Part shown: piece by piece, positions 33,235 through 42,291 of the stretch | Layout: each line of letters starts with the position of its first letter | How positions within the stretch are numbered: position 1 is the stretch's first letter | NCBI RefSeq assembly: GCF_020329435.1 | Contig: NZ_JAGKJK010000001.1 | Coordinates: 310,001-374,000, forward strand | Length of the DNA: 64,000 nucleotides | Reading direction: 5' to 3' | Origin: Bradyrhizobium hereditatis | Lineage (GTDB): Bacteria; Pseudomonadota; Alphaproteobacteria; Rhizobiales; Xanthobacteraceae | Notes under the pieces: generated by a model | Database searches by the model: none | Seen by the model: the letters and a program-made list of their open reading frames with translations, nothing else | Told to the model about the DNA's origin: nothing | Translations under genes and position numbers: made by a program

Positions 33235-34128
33235 CTAGCCAGATATCATGGCCGAAGCCGCCCGCGCGACCGAAGCCAAGGTGGCGTTCTGCTGCGCGGC
33301 AGAAACGGTGGCGCCGGTCAGATAAGCGGTGATGATGACGGGAGCCTTATTGGGCGGCCAGATCACAGCGACGTCATTGTTGGTGCCTCGGGCACCAGTG
33401 CCGGTCTTGTCGCCGACACGCCAGTCTTTCGCAAGACCTGCACGCAGCCGCGTGCCGCCGGTCTTGTTGGCGATTAGCCATGCCGTTAGTTGCTCGCGCG
33501 ACGGGGCCGACAGCGCCTTGGTTCCAAGAATGAGGGCTTGCAAATTCGACGCCATCGCATTCGGCGTCGTAGTATCGCGAGGATCGTCTGGCAGTGCCTC
33601 GTTGAGCGAGGGCTCATCGCGGTCCAACCGCGTGATTGGATCGCCCAGACTTCGTACGAAGGCTGTCAGTCCCGATGGTCCGCCGATGGCTCCGAGCAGC
33701 AGGTTGCCGGCCGTATTGTCGCTCAGCGTTACTGCCGCTTCGCAGATTTCAGCGAGCGTCATGCCGTCGCTCACGTGTTTTTCAGTGACAGGCGAGTACG
33801 TGACGAGCGCGGAGGCGTCGTAGGTGATGCGCCGCGTCAATTGCTCATTCCCAGAATCCACCCGCGCCAGAATAGCCGCGGCTGCAAGCGCTTTGAACGT
33901 GCTGCACATCGGAAAGCGCTCGTCTCCTCGGTGGACATGACGGGCGCCGGTCGCCGTCTCGAAGACGCAGACACCGAGCCGGCCGCCGCTCTCGATTTCC
34001 AGGCGCCTGATCTCGTCAATCAGTCGTTGATCTGCGATCGATGCACGCATCGCTTTTGGCCGGACAGTCAAAGCAGTCGCTATCAATGCTGCGCCGAATC
34101 CGGACTGGAGCCGTCTTCTCGTGATCAC
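33235..34128 (-). CDS. bla: Class A beta-lactamase
   Basis: Exported serine beta-lactamase of 297 residues, normal length for the class. The signal looks Tat-like (ITRRRLQSGFGAALIATAL). All four class A motifs are present: C75-S76-T-F-K79, S136-D-N138, E172 in EPSLNEA, and K241-T-G243. A cysteine precedes the active serine, but no partner cysteine follows the KTG box as in disulfide carbapenemases. The start is GTG at 34128 with GGAGGG before it, rather than an ATG 45 bases upstream without a good ribosome site. The divergent neighbour is a LysR regulator of AmpR type, so the gene would be inducible if that regulator worked. Confidence 0.93.
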   Translation of the reverse strand: MITRRRLQSGFGAALIATALTVRPKAMRASIADQRLIDEIRRLEIESGGRLGVCVFETATGARHVHRGDERFPMCSTFKALAAAAILARVDSGNEQLTRRITYDASALVTYSPVTEKHVSDGMTLAEICEAAVTLSDNTAGNLLLGAIGGPSGLTAFVRSLGDPITRLDRDEPSLNEALPDDPRDTTTPNAMASNLQALILGTKALSAPSREQLTAWLIANKTGGTRLRAGLAKDWRVGDKTGTGARGTNNDVAVIWPPNKAPVIITAYLTGATVSAAQQNATLASVARAASAMISG

Positions 34129-34229
34129 TACGAATCCCTCCTTGCTTGTGGCCGTAAGGTGCCGACAGGTCACAGTCTTGACAAACGATGAGTTCTGCGG
34201 GCAGGCATAAGAAAAACTAGGGACAAGAA

Positions 34230-35142
34230 ATGCGGCGCCGATTGAAGCTTTCGCACCTTCCGCTCAACGCGCTACGGGGCCTTTGAAGCAACGGCGCGCC
34301 ACCTCAGTTTCACCCGCGCCGGCCTTGAACTTCGCGTTACGCAGGCCGCCGTCAGTCAGCACGTGAAAGGGCTGGAAGACCGGCTTGGCGTACAATTGTT
34401 TCGCCGGCTACCGCGCGGCGTCGCGCTCACCGATGAAGGACAATCGCTGCTGCCGAGCATTGTCGAGGCCTTCGGTCGGCTCACCGAAACGCTCAATCGT
34501 TTTGAGGACGGTCGCTATCAGGACGTCATCACGGTCGGGGTGGTCGGCACGTTCGCGTCGGGATGGCTGCTGCCGCGGCTCGACTCCTTCAGGAAGGCGT
34601 ATCCCCGGATCGATTTGCGCCTGTTCACCAACAACAATCGCATCGACATCGCGGGCGAAGGACTCGATTACGCGATCAGGTTTGGCGATGGCCATTGGCA
34701 CGGCACCGAGGCGACCCACTTGATGGGAGCGCCATTTACGGCGTTCTGCGCGCCTTCGCTGGCGCGCCGGCTGAGCCGGCCGGCCGATCTCAAGCGCGAA
34801 GTGCTGCTGCGTTCCTACCGGCAGGAGGAGTGGCCGCGCTGGTTTGCCGCGGCCGGACTGCAGAGTCCGGTCCTCAAGGGAATGGTGTTCGATTCGTCCA
34901 TCACGATCGCGAGCGTGGCGGCACGCGGATTCGGTGTTGCGTTGCTGCCGACAGCTCTGTTTCAGGATGACATACGTCAACGGCGGCTCGTGCGTCCTTT
35001 CAAGATCGAAGTGGCACTTGGCGATTATTGGATTACTTCGCTGCACTCGCGGCAGCCATCACCGGCGATGCTCTTGTTCAAGAGCTGGCTGCTTGAAACG
35101 ATCGCAGCGCAGAAGGTGCCCGCCAAGGCGGCCGAGACTTAG
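34230..35142 (+). pseudogene. ampR: AmpR-type LysR regulator, frameshifted in this sequence
   Basis: Read from ATG 34230 the protein starts RRRLKLSHLPLNALRGL and meets TGA at 34284-34286. Removing one G from the run GGGG at 34276-34279 gives the family sequence LNALRAFEATARHLSFTRAGLELRVTQAAVSQHVKGLEDRLG and then an uninterrupted effector domain to 35142, 303 residues in all. So a single-base insertion splits the DNA-binding domain. It is divergent from the beta-lactamase gene with a 101-base spacer, the ampR-ampC type arrangement. Either a recent mutation has inactivated it or the assembly has an error; everything else in it looks under selection. A GTG at 34363 could only give a protein without the helix-turn-helix. 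Confidence 0.85.
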
Positions 35143-36390
35143 CTATCGCCGCAATGCCGGCACGACCAAAAACGGAATCATCCCCAGCACCACCGCCACG
35201 AGCGCGAACGCGATCACGGGGTTGTAGCTGTGGGTCCAGTCGTGGATCAGGCCGCCGGCCCAGGCGCCGAAGCCGGAGCCAAGCCCGCTGCCGATCGAGA
35301 TCGTGCCGTAAATGGTGCCGACACGCTCGCCGCGAAAGATCTTCATGGCTGTTGCCGTGATCAATGGGCCGCGTGAGCCGATCATGCTGCCGAAGGTCAC
35401 GATAAAGGCCGCGAGCAGCCAGAAGTTCGGATAGAACTGCAGCAGCCAGAGCAGGATGATGCCTATAATCGAAATGGCGTAGCTGAGTAGCACCGATGGC
35501 CGTCGTCCGATCATGGCATCGAGTTGCGTTACCCCGAGCATGCCAAACAGCAGCACGATCCCGGAAAAGCCCCAGGCGGTCGCGGCCTGCAGCGGTGGGA
35601 AGCCGGCATCGATCAGATAGGCGACGACCTGCGCCACAAGCGCATACATCCCAACGGCCGTGAAGAAGAAGGTCGCAAACAGCGCCCAGAACGCGTGGTG
35701 ACGCATCGCGCTCGCCAGCGTCCAGCCGCCATCGGCGAAATCGGGATCGGCCCTTTTCGTGATGTGCGGCGAGCCTGTGGCGAACAGCCGCCATGGCAGG
35801 AGCAGCAGCGGCGCCAGCAGACACAGCGCAATGATGCCGAAGGTCTGGTAGGCGCCGCGCCATCCGATATGATCGATCAGGATTTGCGAGACCGGCAGCA
35901 AGACCAGCACGCCGGCGCCCGCTGCCGAATAGACGACGGCCATCGCGGTCGGCAGGCGCGGGCCGAACCAGCGGCCGAGCAGGATCGAGTTTGGCACATT
36001 GCCGATGAAGGCGATGCCGATTCCGACGCAGAGGCCGATGCTCACCTGGAATTGCCACAGCGCCTGCGCTTGCGAGGCTATCAGGAATGCTCCGCCGAGC
36101 AAAAGCAGCCCGAGCGCATAGACGGTTCGTGGGCCATAGTGGTCGAACAGCCGGCCGACGACGGGTGCCGTCAGCCCGCCCGCCAGCCAGGTCAGCGAAT
36201 AGACGGAGACCACCTGCGCGCGGTCCCAGCTGAAATGCTCCGCGATGGGCTTGAGGAAAACCGTAAAGCTCTCGCCGAGGCCGCGGCCGAGCAACGCCAT
36301 CGTAAAGCACAGCGCCAGCACGTTGAGCGCCACGCGGGTCGGCTTGAGCCGCCGGGCCGACGCATCTCCCTCTGGCATCTTGTTGTCCAT
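35143..36390 (-). CDS. MFS transporter, oxalate/formate or monocarboxylate type
   Basis: Inner-membrane transporter of 415 residues with twelve predicted helices. The loop between helices 2 and 3 carries GRLFDHYGPRTVYALG, the MFS motif A, and a shorter copy lies in the second half around LDAMIGRRPSVLLSY. The general form fits the MCT/oxalate-formate branch, but the substrate is unknown. Its stop codon abuts the stop of ampR without a gap, tail to tail, so transcription of the two may interfere. Start ATG 36390; a second ATG lies four codons further in. Confidence 0.88.
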   Translation of the reverse strand: MDNKMPEGDASARRLKPTRVALNVLALCFTMALLGRGLGESFTVFLKPIAEHFSWDRAQVVSVYSLTWLAGGLTAPVVGRLFDHYGPRTVYALGLLLLGGAFLIASQAQALWQFQVSIGLCVGIGIAFIGNVPNSILLGRWFGPRLPTAMAVVYSAAGAGVLVLLPVSQILIDHIGWRGAYQTFGIIALCLLAPLLLLPWRLFATGSPHITKRADPDFADGGWTLASAMRHHAFWALFATFFFTAVGMYALVAQVVAYLIDAGFPPLQAATAWGFSGIVLLFGMLGVTQLDAMIGRRPSVLLSYAISIIGIILLWLLQFYPNFWLLAAFIVTFGSMIGSRGPLITATAMKIFRGERVGTIYGTISIGSGLGSGFGAWAGGLIHDWTHSYNPVIAFALVAVVLGMIPFLVVPALRR

Positions 36391-36476
36391 GGCAATGCAG
36401 GGAGCGCGTTTCCGCAGCTCCCCGCAAGCATCAAAAAGCGAATGCGCCTATGCGTGCCGAGGCAGATTCTTTGTTT

Positions 36477-36548
36477 GAGCATGATCTCCGGGCCAACGCT
36501 TGCGTTTGTCCCGAGGGAAAGCCGGTGCCCACTTTCCGGATCATGCTC
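36477..36548. repeat. Intergenic palindromic repeat, family 2 (GAGCATGATC ends), overlapping tyrS stop
   Basis: Inverted ends GAGCATGATC (36477-36486) and GATCATGCTC (36539-36548), with further pairing inside (TCCGG, CCGGA) around a 50-base centre that contains GCCGGTGCCCACTTTCC. The element resembles a common rhizobial repeat (recalled). Its right end supplies the final codon and the TGA of tyrS. Confidence 0.75.
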
Positions 36549-37797
36549 TAGGCCTCAGCAGGACGTGCTTTTTCTTCCCCATGGAAAGTTTGATGACGCC
36601 TTCCGGCGTGAGGTCGGATGGCGTCAGCACCATCTTCTCGTCGGTGACGGCGGCGTCGTTGACGCGGAGGCCGCCGCCCTTGATCTGGCGCCGCGCCTCG
36701 CCATTCGAGGTGACCAGACCCGCTTTCACGAACAGTCCAACCACACCGGCGCCGGCTTCGAGGTCGCCGCGCGAAACTTCGACGGTGGGCAGGTTCTCGG
36801 CGATCGCGCCTTGCTCAAAGGTCTGGCGTGCGGTCTCGGCGGCCGTGTTGGCTGCGTCGCGGCCGTGCAGCAGCGCGGTCGCTTCCGTCGCCAGCACCTT
36901 CTTGGCTTCATTGATCTCGCCGCCCCTAAGCGCCGCCAGCTTCTCGATCTCGCTCATCGGCAGGATCGTGAACAGCTTGAGAAACTTGATAACGTCGGCG
37001 TCCTCGACGTTGCGCCAGTATTGCCAAAAGTCGTAAGGCGAAAACTGGTCGGCGTTGAGCCACACCGCGCCCTGCGCGGTCTTGCCCATCTTGGCGCCGG
37101 ACGCGGTCGTCAGCAGCGGCGTCGTCAGCGCGAACAATTGCGGCGTGCCCAGGCGGCGGCCGAGATCGACGCCGTTGACGATGTTGCCCCATTGATCGGA
37201 GCCGCCCATCTGCAGGCGGCAGCCGGTGCGCCGCGCCAGCTCGACGAAGTCGTAAGCCTGGGCAACCATGTAGTTGAACTCGATGAAGCTCATCTCCTGC
37301 TCGCGCTCGAGCCGGAGGCGCACCGAATCCATGGTCAGCATGCGATTGACCGAGAAATGCCGGCCGATGTCGCGCAGCATTTCGATCCAGTTCAGCTTCG
37401 TCAGCCATTCGGCATTGTCGAGCATGATTGCATCGTTTTGCCCGGAGCCATATCGCAGCACCTTCGAGAACACGCCGCGGATCGAGGCCTTGTTGGCCTC
37501 AATTTCCTCGATCGAGCGGATCGCGCGCGTCTCATCCTTGCCGGAGGGGTCGCCGACCATGGTAGTGCCGCCGCCCATCAGGGTGATCGGCTTGTTCCCG
37601 CTCTGCTGCAGCCAGTACAGCATCATCATCGTGAGGTAATTGCCGATATGGAGCGAGGGCGCCGTGCAGTCGTAGCCGACATAGGCGGTCGCCTGGCCTT
37701 TCGCGGCAAGCGCGTCCAGGCCCTCGAAATCGGAGCATTGGTGGATGAAGCCGCGTTCGTCTAAAATGTTCAGGAAATCTGATTTAAATCCGGTCAT
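36541..37797 (-). CDS. tyrS: Tyrosyl-tRNA synthetase
   Basis: Class I aminoacyl-tRNA synthetase of 418 residues. The nucleotide-binding signature is H50-I-G-N53 in [10 protein letters not shown], and the second signature is KMGKT (a KMSKS variant) in [10 protein letters not shown]. The tyrosine pocket is seen in YVGYD (39-43) and in [20 protein letters not shown]. An S4 RNA-binding domain ends the protein ([17 protein letters not shown]). The last residues RA and the stop lie in a dispersed repeat, so the C-terminus has been altered by it. Divergent from anmK, as usual in this group. Confidence 0.96.
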   Translation of the reverse strand: MTGFKSDFLNILDERGFIHQCSDFEGLDALAAKGQATAYVGYDCTAPSLHIGNYLTMMMLYWLQQSGNKPITLMGGGTTMVGDPSGKDETRAIRSIEEIEANKASIRGVFSKVLRYGSGQNDAIMLDNAEWLTKLNWIEMLRDIGRHFSVNRMLTMDSVRLRLEREQEMSFIEFNYMVAQAYDFVELARRTGCRLQMGGSDQWGNIVNGVDLGRRLGTPQLFALTTPLLTTASGAKMGKTAQGAVWLNADQFSPYDFWQYWRNVEDADVIKFLKLFTILPMSEIEKLAALRGGEINEAKKVLATEATALLHGRDAANTAAETARQTFEQGAIAENLPTVEVSRGDLEAGAGVVGLFVKAGLVTSNGEARRQIKGGGLRVNDAAVTDEKMVLTPSDLTPEGVIKLSMGKKKHVLLRPRA

Positions 37798-37974
37798 GGG
37801 CGGACTGCTCTGATCATTCTATTTTCACTGTAATTGTAACTGTCTGCGGGAACCATGGCGGAACAGGCTGCCGAAGGCCGGGCGCTGTGGCATTATAAGA
37901 TGTCCGTGTTTGGCACAAGCTGATCGTCGTCGGCGGGACGAATCGAGCAGGGCGTTGCAGAGGCACGAATTGCC

Positions 37975-39075
37975 ATGATGTTGACGGCACTAGGTCTGAT
38001 GAGCGGCACCTCGCTTGACGGGGTCGATGTCGCTTTGATCGAGACCGACGGCCGCCGGGTGAATGCCCTAGGTCCGTCCGGCTACCGTCCCTATACAGAT
38101 GCAGAGCGTGGCCTGCTGCGGCAGGCGCTGTACGAGGCCGCCGATCTGCCGGATCGCGCGGCGCGGCCTGGCTGCCTGCGCGAGGCCGAGCGGATCGTCA
38201 CGACCGCACATGCCGAGGCGGTGGCCGCCTTTACCGCGCAAAACCGGATGCGGTTCGACGACATCGATATTGTCGGCTTTCACGGCCAGACCGTGCTGCA
38301 CCGGCCCGAGAAAAAGCTCACTGTCCAGATCGGCGATGCGGCTACGCTCGCCAAGCTGATCCACATTCCGGTCATGTACGATTTCCGTGCCGCAGATGTC
38401 GAAGCGGGCGGGCAGGGCGCGCCCTTCGTGCCGGTCTATCACCGCGCACTCGCCCAGTCGCTGGATTGGGAGGGGCCGACCGTCGTGGTCAATATCGGCG
38501 GCGTCGCCAACATTACCTATATCGATGGCGACACCCTGATCGCCTGCGACACGGGGCCGGGCAATGCCCTGCTCGACGACCACATGTTCCGCCGCCTGAA
38601 CCAGCGCTTCGACACCGATGGCCGCATCGCGTCGCTGGGCAAGGTCGATGCGGCCTGGATCGCCCGCGCGCTGGAGATGCCGTTCTTTTCGATGCCCCCG
38701 CCGAAATCGCTCGATCGCAACGATTTTGCGGGGCTAAAGCTCGGCGATATGCCACCCGAGGACGGCGCGGCGACGCTAACGGCGTTTACGGCGGCGGCGA
38801 TCGCCCGGGTGGTGCCGCTGCTGCCGAAGGAGCCCAAGAACTGGATCGTGGCCGGGGGCGGCGCCCGCAACCTGACCATGCTGCGGATGCTGCGGGAATG
38901 CCTGGCGCCTGCGACCGTCCGAGCAGCAGATACGCTGGGCTGGGCGTCCGACGCCATCGAGGCGCAGGCCTTCGGATTCCTGGCGGCACGCGGCCTGAAA
39001 GGCCTGCCGCTCAGCTACCCCGCCACCACGGGTGTGCCGATCCCGATGACCGGCGGCATCATCGCGCGGCCCTAG
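37975..39075 (+). CDS. anmK: Anhydro-N-acetylmuramic acid kinase
   Basis: Cytoplasmic kinase of 366 residues that phosphorylates and opens 1,6-anhydro-MurNAc released by murein turnover. It begins with the hallmark GLMSGTSLDGVDVALIETDG (7-26), followed by VGFHGQTVLHRP, APFVPVYHRAL, VVNIGGVANITYI, DTGPGNALLDD and the C-terminal VAGGGARNLTMLRML, all typical of the ASKHA-fold AnmK family. Two adjacent ATG codons are possible starts. The product links murein recycling with beta-lactamase induction, which is of interest near bla and ampR in the same window. It is divergent from tyrS. Confidence 0.95.
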   Translation: MMLTALGLMSGTSLDGVDVALIETDGRRVNALGPSGYRPYTDAERGLLRQALYEAADLPDRAARPGCLREAERIVTTAHAEAVAAFTAQNRMRFDDIDIVGFHGQTVLHRPEKKLTVQIGDAATLAKLIHIPVMYDFRAADVEAGGQGAPFVPVYHRALAQSLDWEGPTVVVNIGGVANITYIDGDTLIACDTGPGNALLDDHMFRRLNQRFDTDGRIASLGKVDAAWIARALEMPFFSMPPPKSLDRNDFAGLKLGDMPPEDGAATLTAFTAAAIARVVPLLPKEPKNWIVAGGGARNLTMLRMLRECLAPATVRAADTLGWASDAIEAQAFGFLAARGLKGLPLSYPATTGVPIPMTGGIIARP

Positions 39076-39242
39076 TTCAGATGCCCGTCGGCGGTGCACC
39101 GCGGGCTCAAGCACAAAATATCGAAAACAACCCCATGCAAAGTAGGAATGGGGCGCCTGTTTGCGCCACCCACGCCCGCTGGAGTCCAGGGTGCGCGACG
39201 GCACGCACACGCCTTGTTGTTCGACTACGGCAGGCGGGCCGG

Positions 39243-39287
39243 TTGACAGATTAATGCATCTGCATCTAAATTAAATGCAGATGCATT
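39243..39287 (+). promoter_or_regulatory. Promoter and large dyad operator of the glutathione transferase gene
   Basis: TTGACA (39243-39248) and TAAATT (39267-39272) can form a promoter with an 18-base spacer. Over it lies a perfect inverted repeat, AATGCATCTGCAT (39253-39265) and ATGCAGATGCATT (39275-39287), spacer 9 bases. Each arm is itself near-palindromic (ATGCA-N2-TGCAT), so this may be two dimer sites 21 bp apart. The geometry fits a repressor. Confidence 0.75.
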
Positions 39288-39301
39288 GATTGGAGGATTC
39301 C

Positions 39302-39982
39302 ATGGCCGCCGCCCTGAAACTGATCAGCCACAAGCTTTGTCCCTATGTGCAGCGCGCAGTGATCGCGCTGAACGAAAAAGGCATTCCGTTCGAGCGGATC
39401 GACATCGATCTCGCCAACAAACCGGACTGGTTCCTGAAGATATCGCCGCTCGGCAAGGTGCCGGTGCTGGTGGTGAGGGGCGATGACGGCAGGGAGGTGG
39501 CGCTGTTCGAGAGCAACGTGATCTGCGAGTACATCGAGGAAACGCAAGGCGGCGCGAAGCTGCATCCGCAGGATGCGCTGGCGCGAGCGCAGCACCGCGC
39601 ATGGATGGAATTCGGCTCAACGATCCTGAGCGAATTGTGGGGTCTGGAGACGACGGGCGATCCCGCGGTTTTTGAAAGCAAACGGCAGGCGATCGCCGCG
39701 AAGTTCGCGCGTGTCGAGGAGGCGCTAGGCGCAGGCCCGTATTTTGCGGGAGAGAAGTTCAGCCTGGTGGATGCGGTGTTCGCGCCGATCTTCCGCTATT
39801 TCGACGTGTTCGATCAATTGACCGATCTGTCCGTCTTCGCGGATACGCCGAAGGTGCGTGCATGGCGAAAGGCGCTGGCGCAGCGGTCGAGCGTGCGCAC
39901 GGCGGTTGGCGCGGACTATCCGCAATTGCTCCACGCGTTCCTGGTGCGCCACAACGCGCATATGCTGAAGCTGGCGGCGTAG
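39302..39982 (+). CDS. Glutathione S-transferase family protein
   Basis: Soluble protein of 226 residues with an N-terminal thioredoxin-like domain (LISHKLCPYVQRAVIALNEK, C13 at the active position; PLGKVPVL with the cis-proline; FESNVICEYIE binding the gamma-Glu part) and a helical C-terminal domain. Cysteine in CPYVQR places it near the omega/beta-like classes, which act in thiol transfer or dehalogenation. The start at 39302 has GGAGG 6 bases upstream. The strong dyad in its promoter suggests tight control, but no regulator gene is adjacent. Confidence 0.9.
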   Translation: MAAALKLISHKLCPYVQRAVIALNEKGIPFERIDIDLANKPDWFLKISPLGKVPVLVVRGDDGREVALFESNVICEYIEETQGGAKLHPQDALARAQHRAWMEFGSTILSELWGLETTGDPAVFESKRQAIAAKFARVEEALGAGPYFAGEKFSLVDAVFAPIFRYFDVFDQLTDLSVFADTPKVRAWRKALAQRSSVRTAVGADYPQLLHAFLVRHNAHMLKLAA

Positions 39983-40029
39983 CACGGCGATGGGATCGTC
40001 ACGCTTGAAGCTGGCGCCGTCGCGAAATT

Positions 40030-40110
40030 GTAGGATGGGTGGAGCGAAGCGATACCCATCGATATCGCGCACGGTATGATGGGTTTCGCGAAGGGCTCAA
40101 CCCATCCTAC
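40030..40110. repeat. Intergenic palindromic repeat, family 3, copy A
   Basis: 81-base element with inverted ends GTAGGATGGGT (40030-40040) and ACCCATCCTAC (40100-40110); the inner parts also pair (GATACCCAT with ATGGGTTTCG). It lies between the ends of two convergent genes. Same family as 58031-58117. Confidence 0.85.
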
Positions 40111-40129
40111 GTAACGGCCCGATTGTGGC

Positions 40130-40777
40130 TCACCGGACGTTGGCGAGCCGCATATCGAGATAACCGGTCACCGTCTCCATCAGCGGCTCCAGCTTGCCGT
40201 CGAAGAAATGGTTGGCGCCGGGAATGATCTGCTGATCGATCACGATGCCCTTTTGCGTCTTCAGCTTCTCGACGAGCGTGTTGACGTCCTTCGGCGGCAC
40301 CACCGCATCCTTTTCGCCATGCACGATCAGGCCCGATGACGGGCAGGGTGCGAGGAAGGAGAAGTCGTAGAGGTTGGCGGGCGGCGCGATCGAGATGAAG
40401 CCTTCCACCTCGGGCCGGCGCATCAGAAGCTGCATGCCGATCCATGCGCCGAACGAGAAGCCCGCAACCCAGCAGGCGCGCGCTTCGGGATTGATGGTCT
40501 GCGCCCAGTCGAGCGCGGAGGCGGCATCGGACAATTCGCCGGTGCCGTGATCGAACGAGCCTTGGCTGCGGCCAACACCACGGAAATTGAATCGCAGCAC
40601 CGAGAAGCCGCGATGCGCAAACGCGTAGTAGCACTGGTAGACGATCTGGTGATTCATCGTGCCGTGAAACTGCGGATGCGGATGCAGGATCATCGCGATC
40701 GGCGCGTTCTTCTGCTTGGCCGGATGATAACGGCCTTCAAGACGGCCCGCGGGGCCGGTGAAAATGACTTCAGGCAT
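40130..40777 (-). CDS. Alpha/beta hydrolase
   Basis: Cytoplasmic hydrolase of 215 residues of the compact COG2945-like type. The oxyanion/N-terminal part is ILHPHPQFHGTMNHQIV, the nucleophile is S108 in GFSFGAW, an acid is likely D157 in HGEKDAVVP and the histidine H190 in GANHFF. The FNFRGVGRSQGSFDHG block is typical of the group. The substrate is unknown; esterase or peptidase activity is possible. The start at 40777 is preceded by AGGA at a normal distance; longer upstream frames lack a better site. Confidence 0.88.
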   Translation of the reverse strand: MPEVIFTGPAGRLEGRYHPAKQKNAPIAMILHPHPQFHGTMNHQIVYQCYYAFAHRGFSVLRFNFRGVGRSQGSFDHGTGELSDAASALDWAQTINPEARACWVAGFSFGAWIGMQLLMRRPEVEGFISIAPPANLYDFSFLAPCPSSGLIVHGEKDAVVPPKDVNTLVEKLKTQKGIVIDQQIIPGANHFFDGKLEPLMETVTGYLDMRLANVR

Positions 40778-41050
40778 TGTAGTTCCTGGGCAACGGATGT
40801 GATCCGGCGAAGAGAATGTCATCTGGCGTCGCTGGGCGATGCGCGAACGACGCTTCTGTGAACCGGTGCGGCCTTCTAGCATGAGGCGAGGGGCAAAAAG
40901 CAAGCATCTTGAACATCTCGGAGGCGGTTCAAGGCGTTAGCCTGCGATTGTAGGAGACGGGGCGATCCCTAATTGCCATAAGACGTCTGGCGCTGGAGCT
41001 CCGCGAGGAGCGCAGTAGCTATTAGCGAGTATAGGTAATATTTTACTGAA

Positions 41051-42205
41051 ATGCCCGAGCGGATTTATCTCGACTGGAATGCGACGACGCCGCTTCGTCC
41101 CGAGGCGAGGCAGGCGATGGCGGCCGCTTGGGACATGGCCGGCAATCCGTCATCGGTCCATGCCGAAGGGCGCCAGGCGCGCCGACTGGTCGAGGACGCG
41201 CGCGCCGCGGTCGCATCTGCCGTTGGCGGCCGTCCGCAGGATGTGGTGTTCACATCCAGCGGGACGGAGGCGAACGCACTGGCATTGACGCCCGGTTTGC
41301 GGAAAGGCGCGGGACGGCCGGTCCGGCGGCTGCTGGTCTCGGCCATCGAGCATACGTCGGTGCTATCGGGTGGGCGTTTCTCGCCAGATGCTATCGCGAG
41401 CATCGAAGTCACCGGATCTGGCTTGGTCGACGTCCAACGTTTGCGTGCATTGCTGGCCGACGGGCCGCCGGCACTTGTCTCGGTCATGTTGGCCAATAAC
41501 GAGACGGGTGCTGTTCAACCGGTCGGCGAGGTTGCTGAGATGGTGCATCAAGCAGGCGGGCTGCTGCACGTCGATGCGATCCAGGCGCTAGGAAAAATAC
41601 CTTTTGATATCAAGTCGCTGGATGCCGATCTGATCACGCTATCTGCGCACAAGATCGGCGGCCCCAAGGGCGTCGGAGCACTCGTTCTCGCTGAAGAGGT
41701 GCAGGGGTTAGAGCCACTGCTGCGCGGCGGCGGACAGGAGCTCGGGCGTCGGGCCGGCACTGAGAATGTCGCCGGCATTGCGGCCTTCGGTGCGGCTACC
41801 GCTGCCGCGTTGGCCGCGCTGGCGGGGGATGCCCCGCGGCTCCAGGCTTTGCGCGAGCGGCTTGAGAAGGGTTTGATGCAAACCCCTGGCATGATTGTAT
41901 TTTCCAACGACGTGCAGCGGTTGCCTAATACCACGCTGTTCACGGTTCCCGGGCTGAAGGCCGAAACCGCCGTAATCGGCTTCGATCTCGGCGGGATCGC
42001 GGTGTCCTCGGGTTCCGCCTGCTCCTCCGGCAAGGTTCAGCCGTCGCACGTCTTGGCCGCCATGGGGGTGGGCAGGGATCTGGCCCAGGGAGCGGTGCGG
42101 CTCAGTCTGGGCTGGTCTACCTCTGAGACAGACATAGATTTGGCCCTGCAGGCTTGGCGAAAGCTTTCCGATGCCTTACTTAGAGGGGGACGAAACACGG
42201 CTTGA
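41051..42205 (+). CDS. Cysteine desulfurase, NifS/IscS-like, first gene of the suf operon
   Basis: PLP enzyme of 384 residues that takes sulfur from cysteine for Fe-S clusters. It opens IYLDWNATTPLRPEA, with E101-H102-TSV, the PLP lysine K201 in LSAHKIGGPKG and the catalytic cysteine C324 in SSGSACSSGK, in a long flexible loop as in group I desulfurases. It differs in type from SufS encoded at 46230, so this operon has two desulfurases; Agrobacterium has the same order, there called sufS2BCDS1XA. The 273-base spacer before it has an AT-rich stretch near the start; the ribosome site is poor. Confidence 0.93.
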   Translation: MPERIYLDWNATTPLRPEARQAMAAAWDMAGNPSSVHAEGRQARRLVEDARAAVASAVGGRPQDVVFTSSGTEANALALTPGLRKGAGRPVRRLLVSAIEHTSVLSGGRFSPDAIASIEVTGSGLVDVQRLRALLADGPPALVSVMLANNETGAVQPVGEVAEMVHQAGGLLHVDAIQALGKIPFDIKSLDADLITLSAHKIGGPKGVGALVLAEEVQGLEPLLRGGGQELGRRAGTENVAGIAAFGAATAAALAALAGDAPRLQALRERLEKGLMQTPGMIVFSNDVQRLPNTTLFTVPGLKAETAVIGFDLGGIAVSSGSACSSGKVQPSHVLAAMGVGRDLAQGAVRLSLGWSTSETDIDLALQAWRKLSDALLRGGRNTA

Positions 42206-42291
42206 ACCGTTCTAAGCGCGTTTCGTTACACCTCGAATTCGACTTTTAGATTGTTCCACCGCGGTCCTTGAAACCGCGAGCGGAGGATGGA

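Noticed and set aside
35524..37764. Open frame of 746 codons on the plus strand across the MFS gene and tyrS
   Set aside because: Antisense shadow of two clear genes, with no domain and no ribosome site.
42245..42258. TTTAGATTGTTCCA before sufB, similar to an Irr iron-control element
   Set aside because: Only one half matches what I recall of the consensus; the second half has mismatches, so it cannot be called from one site.
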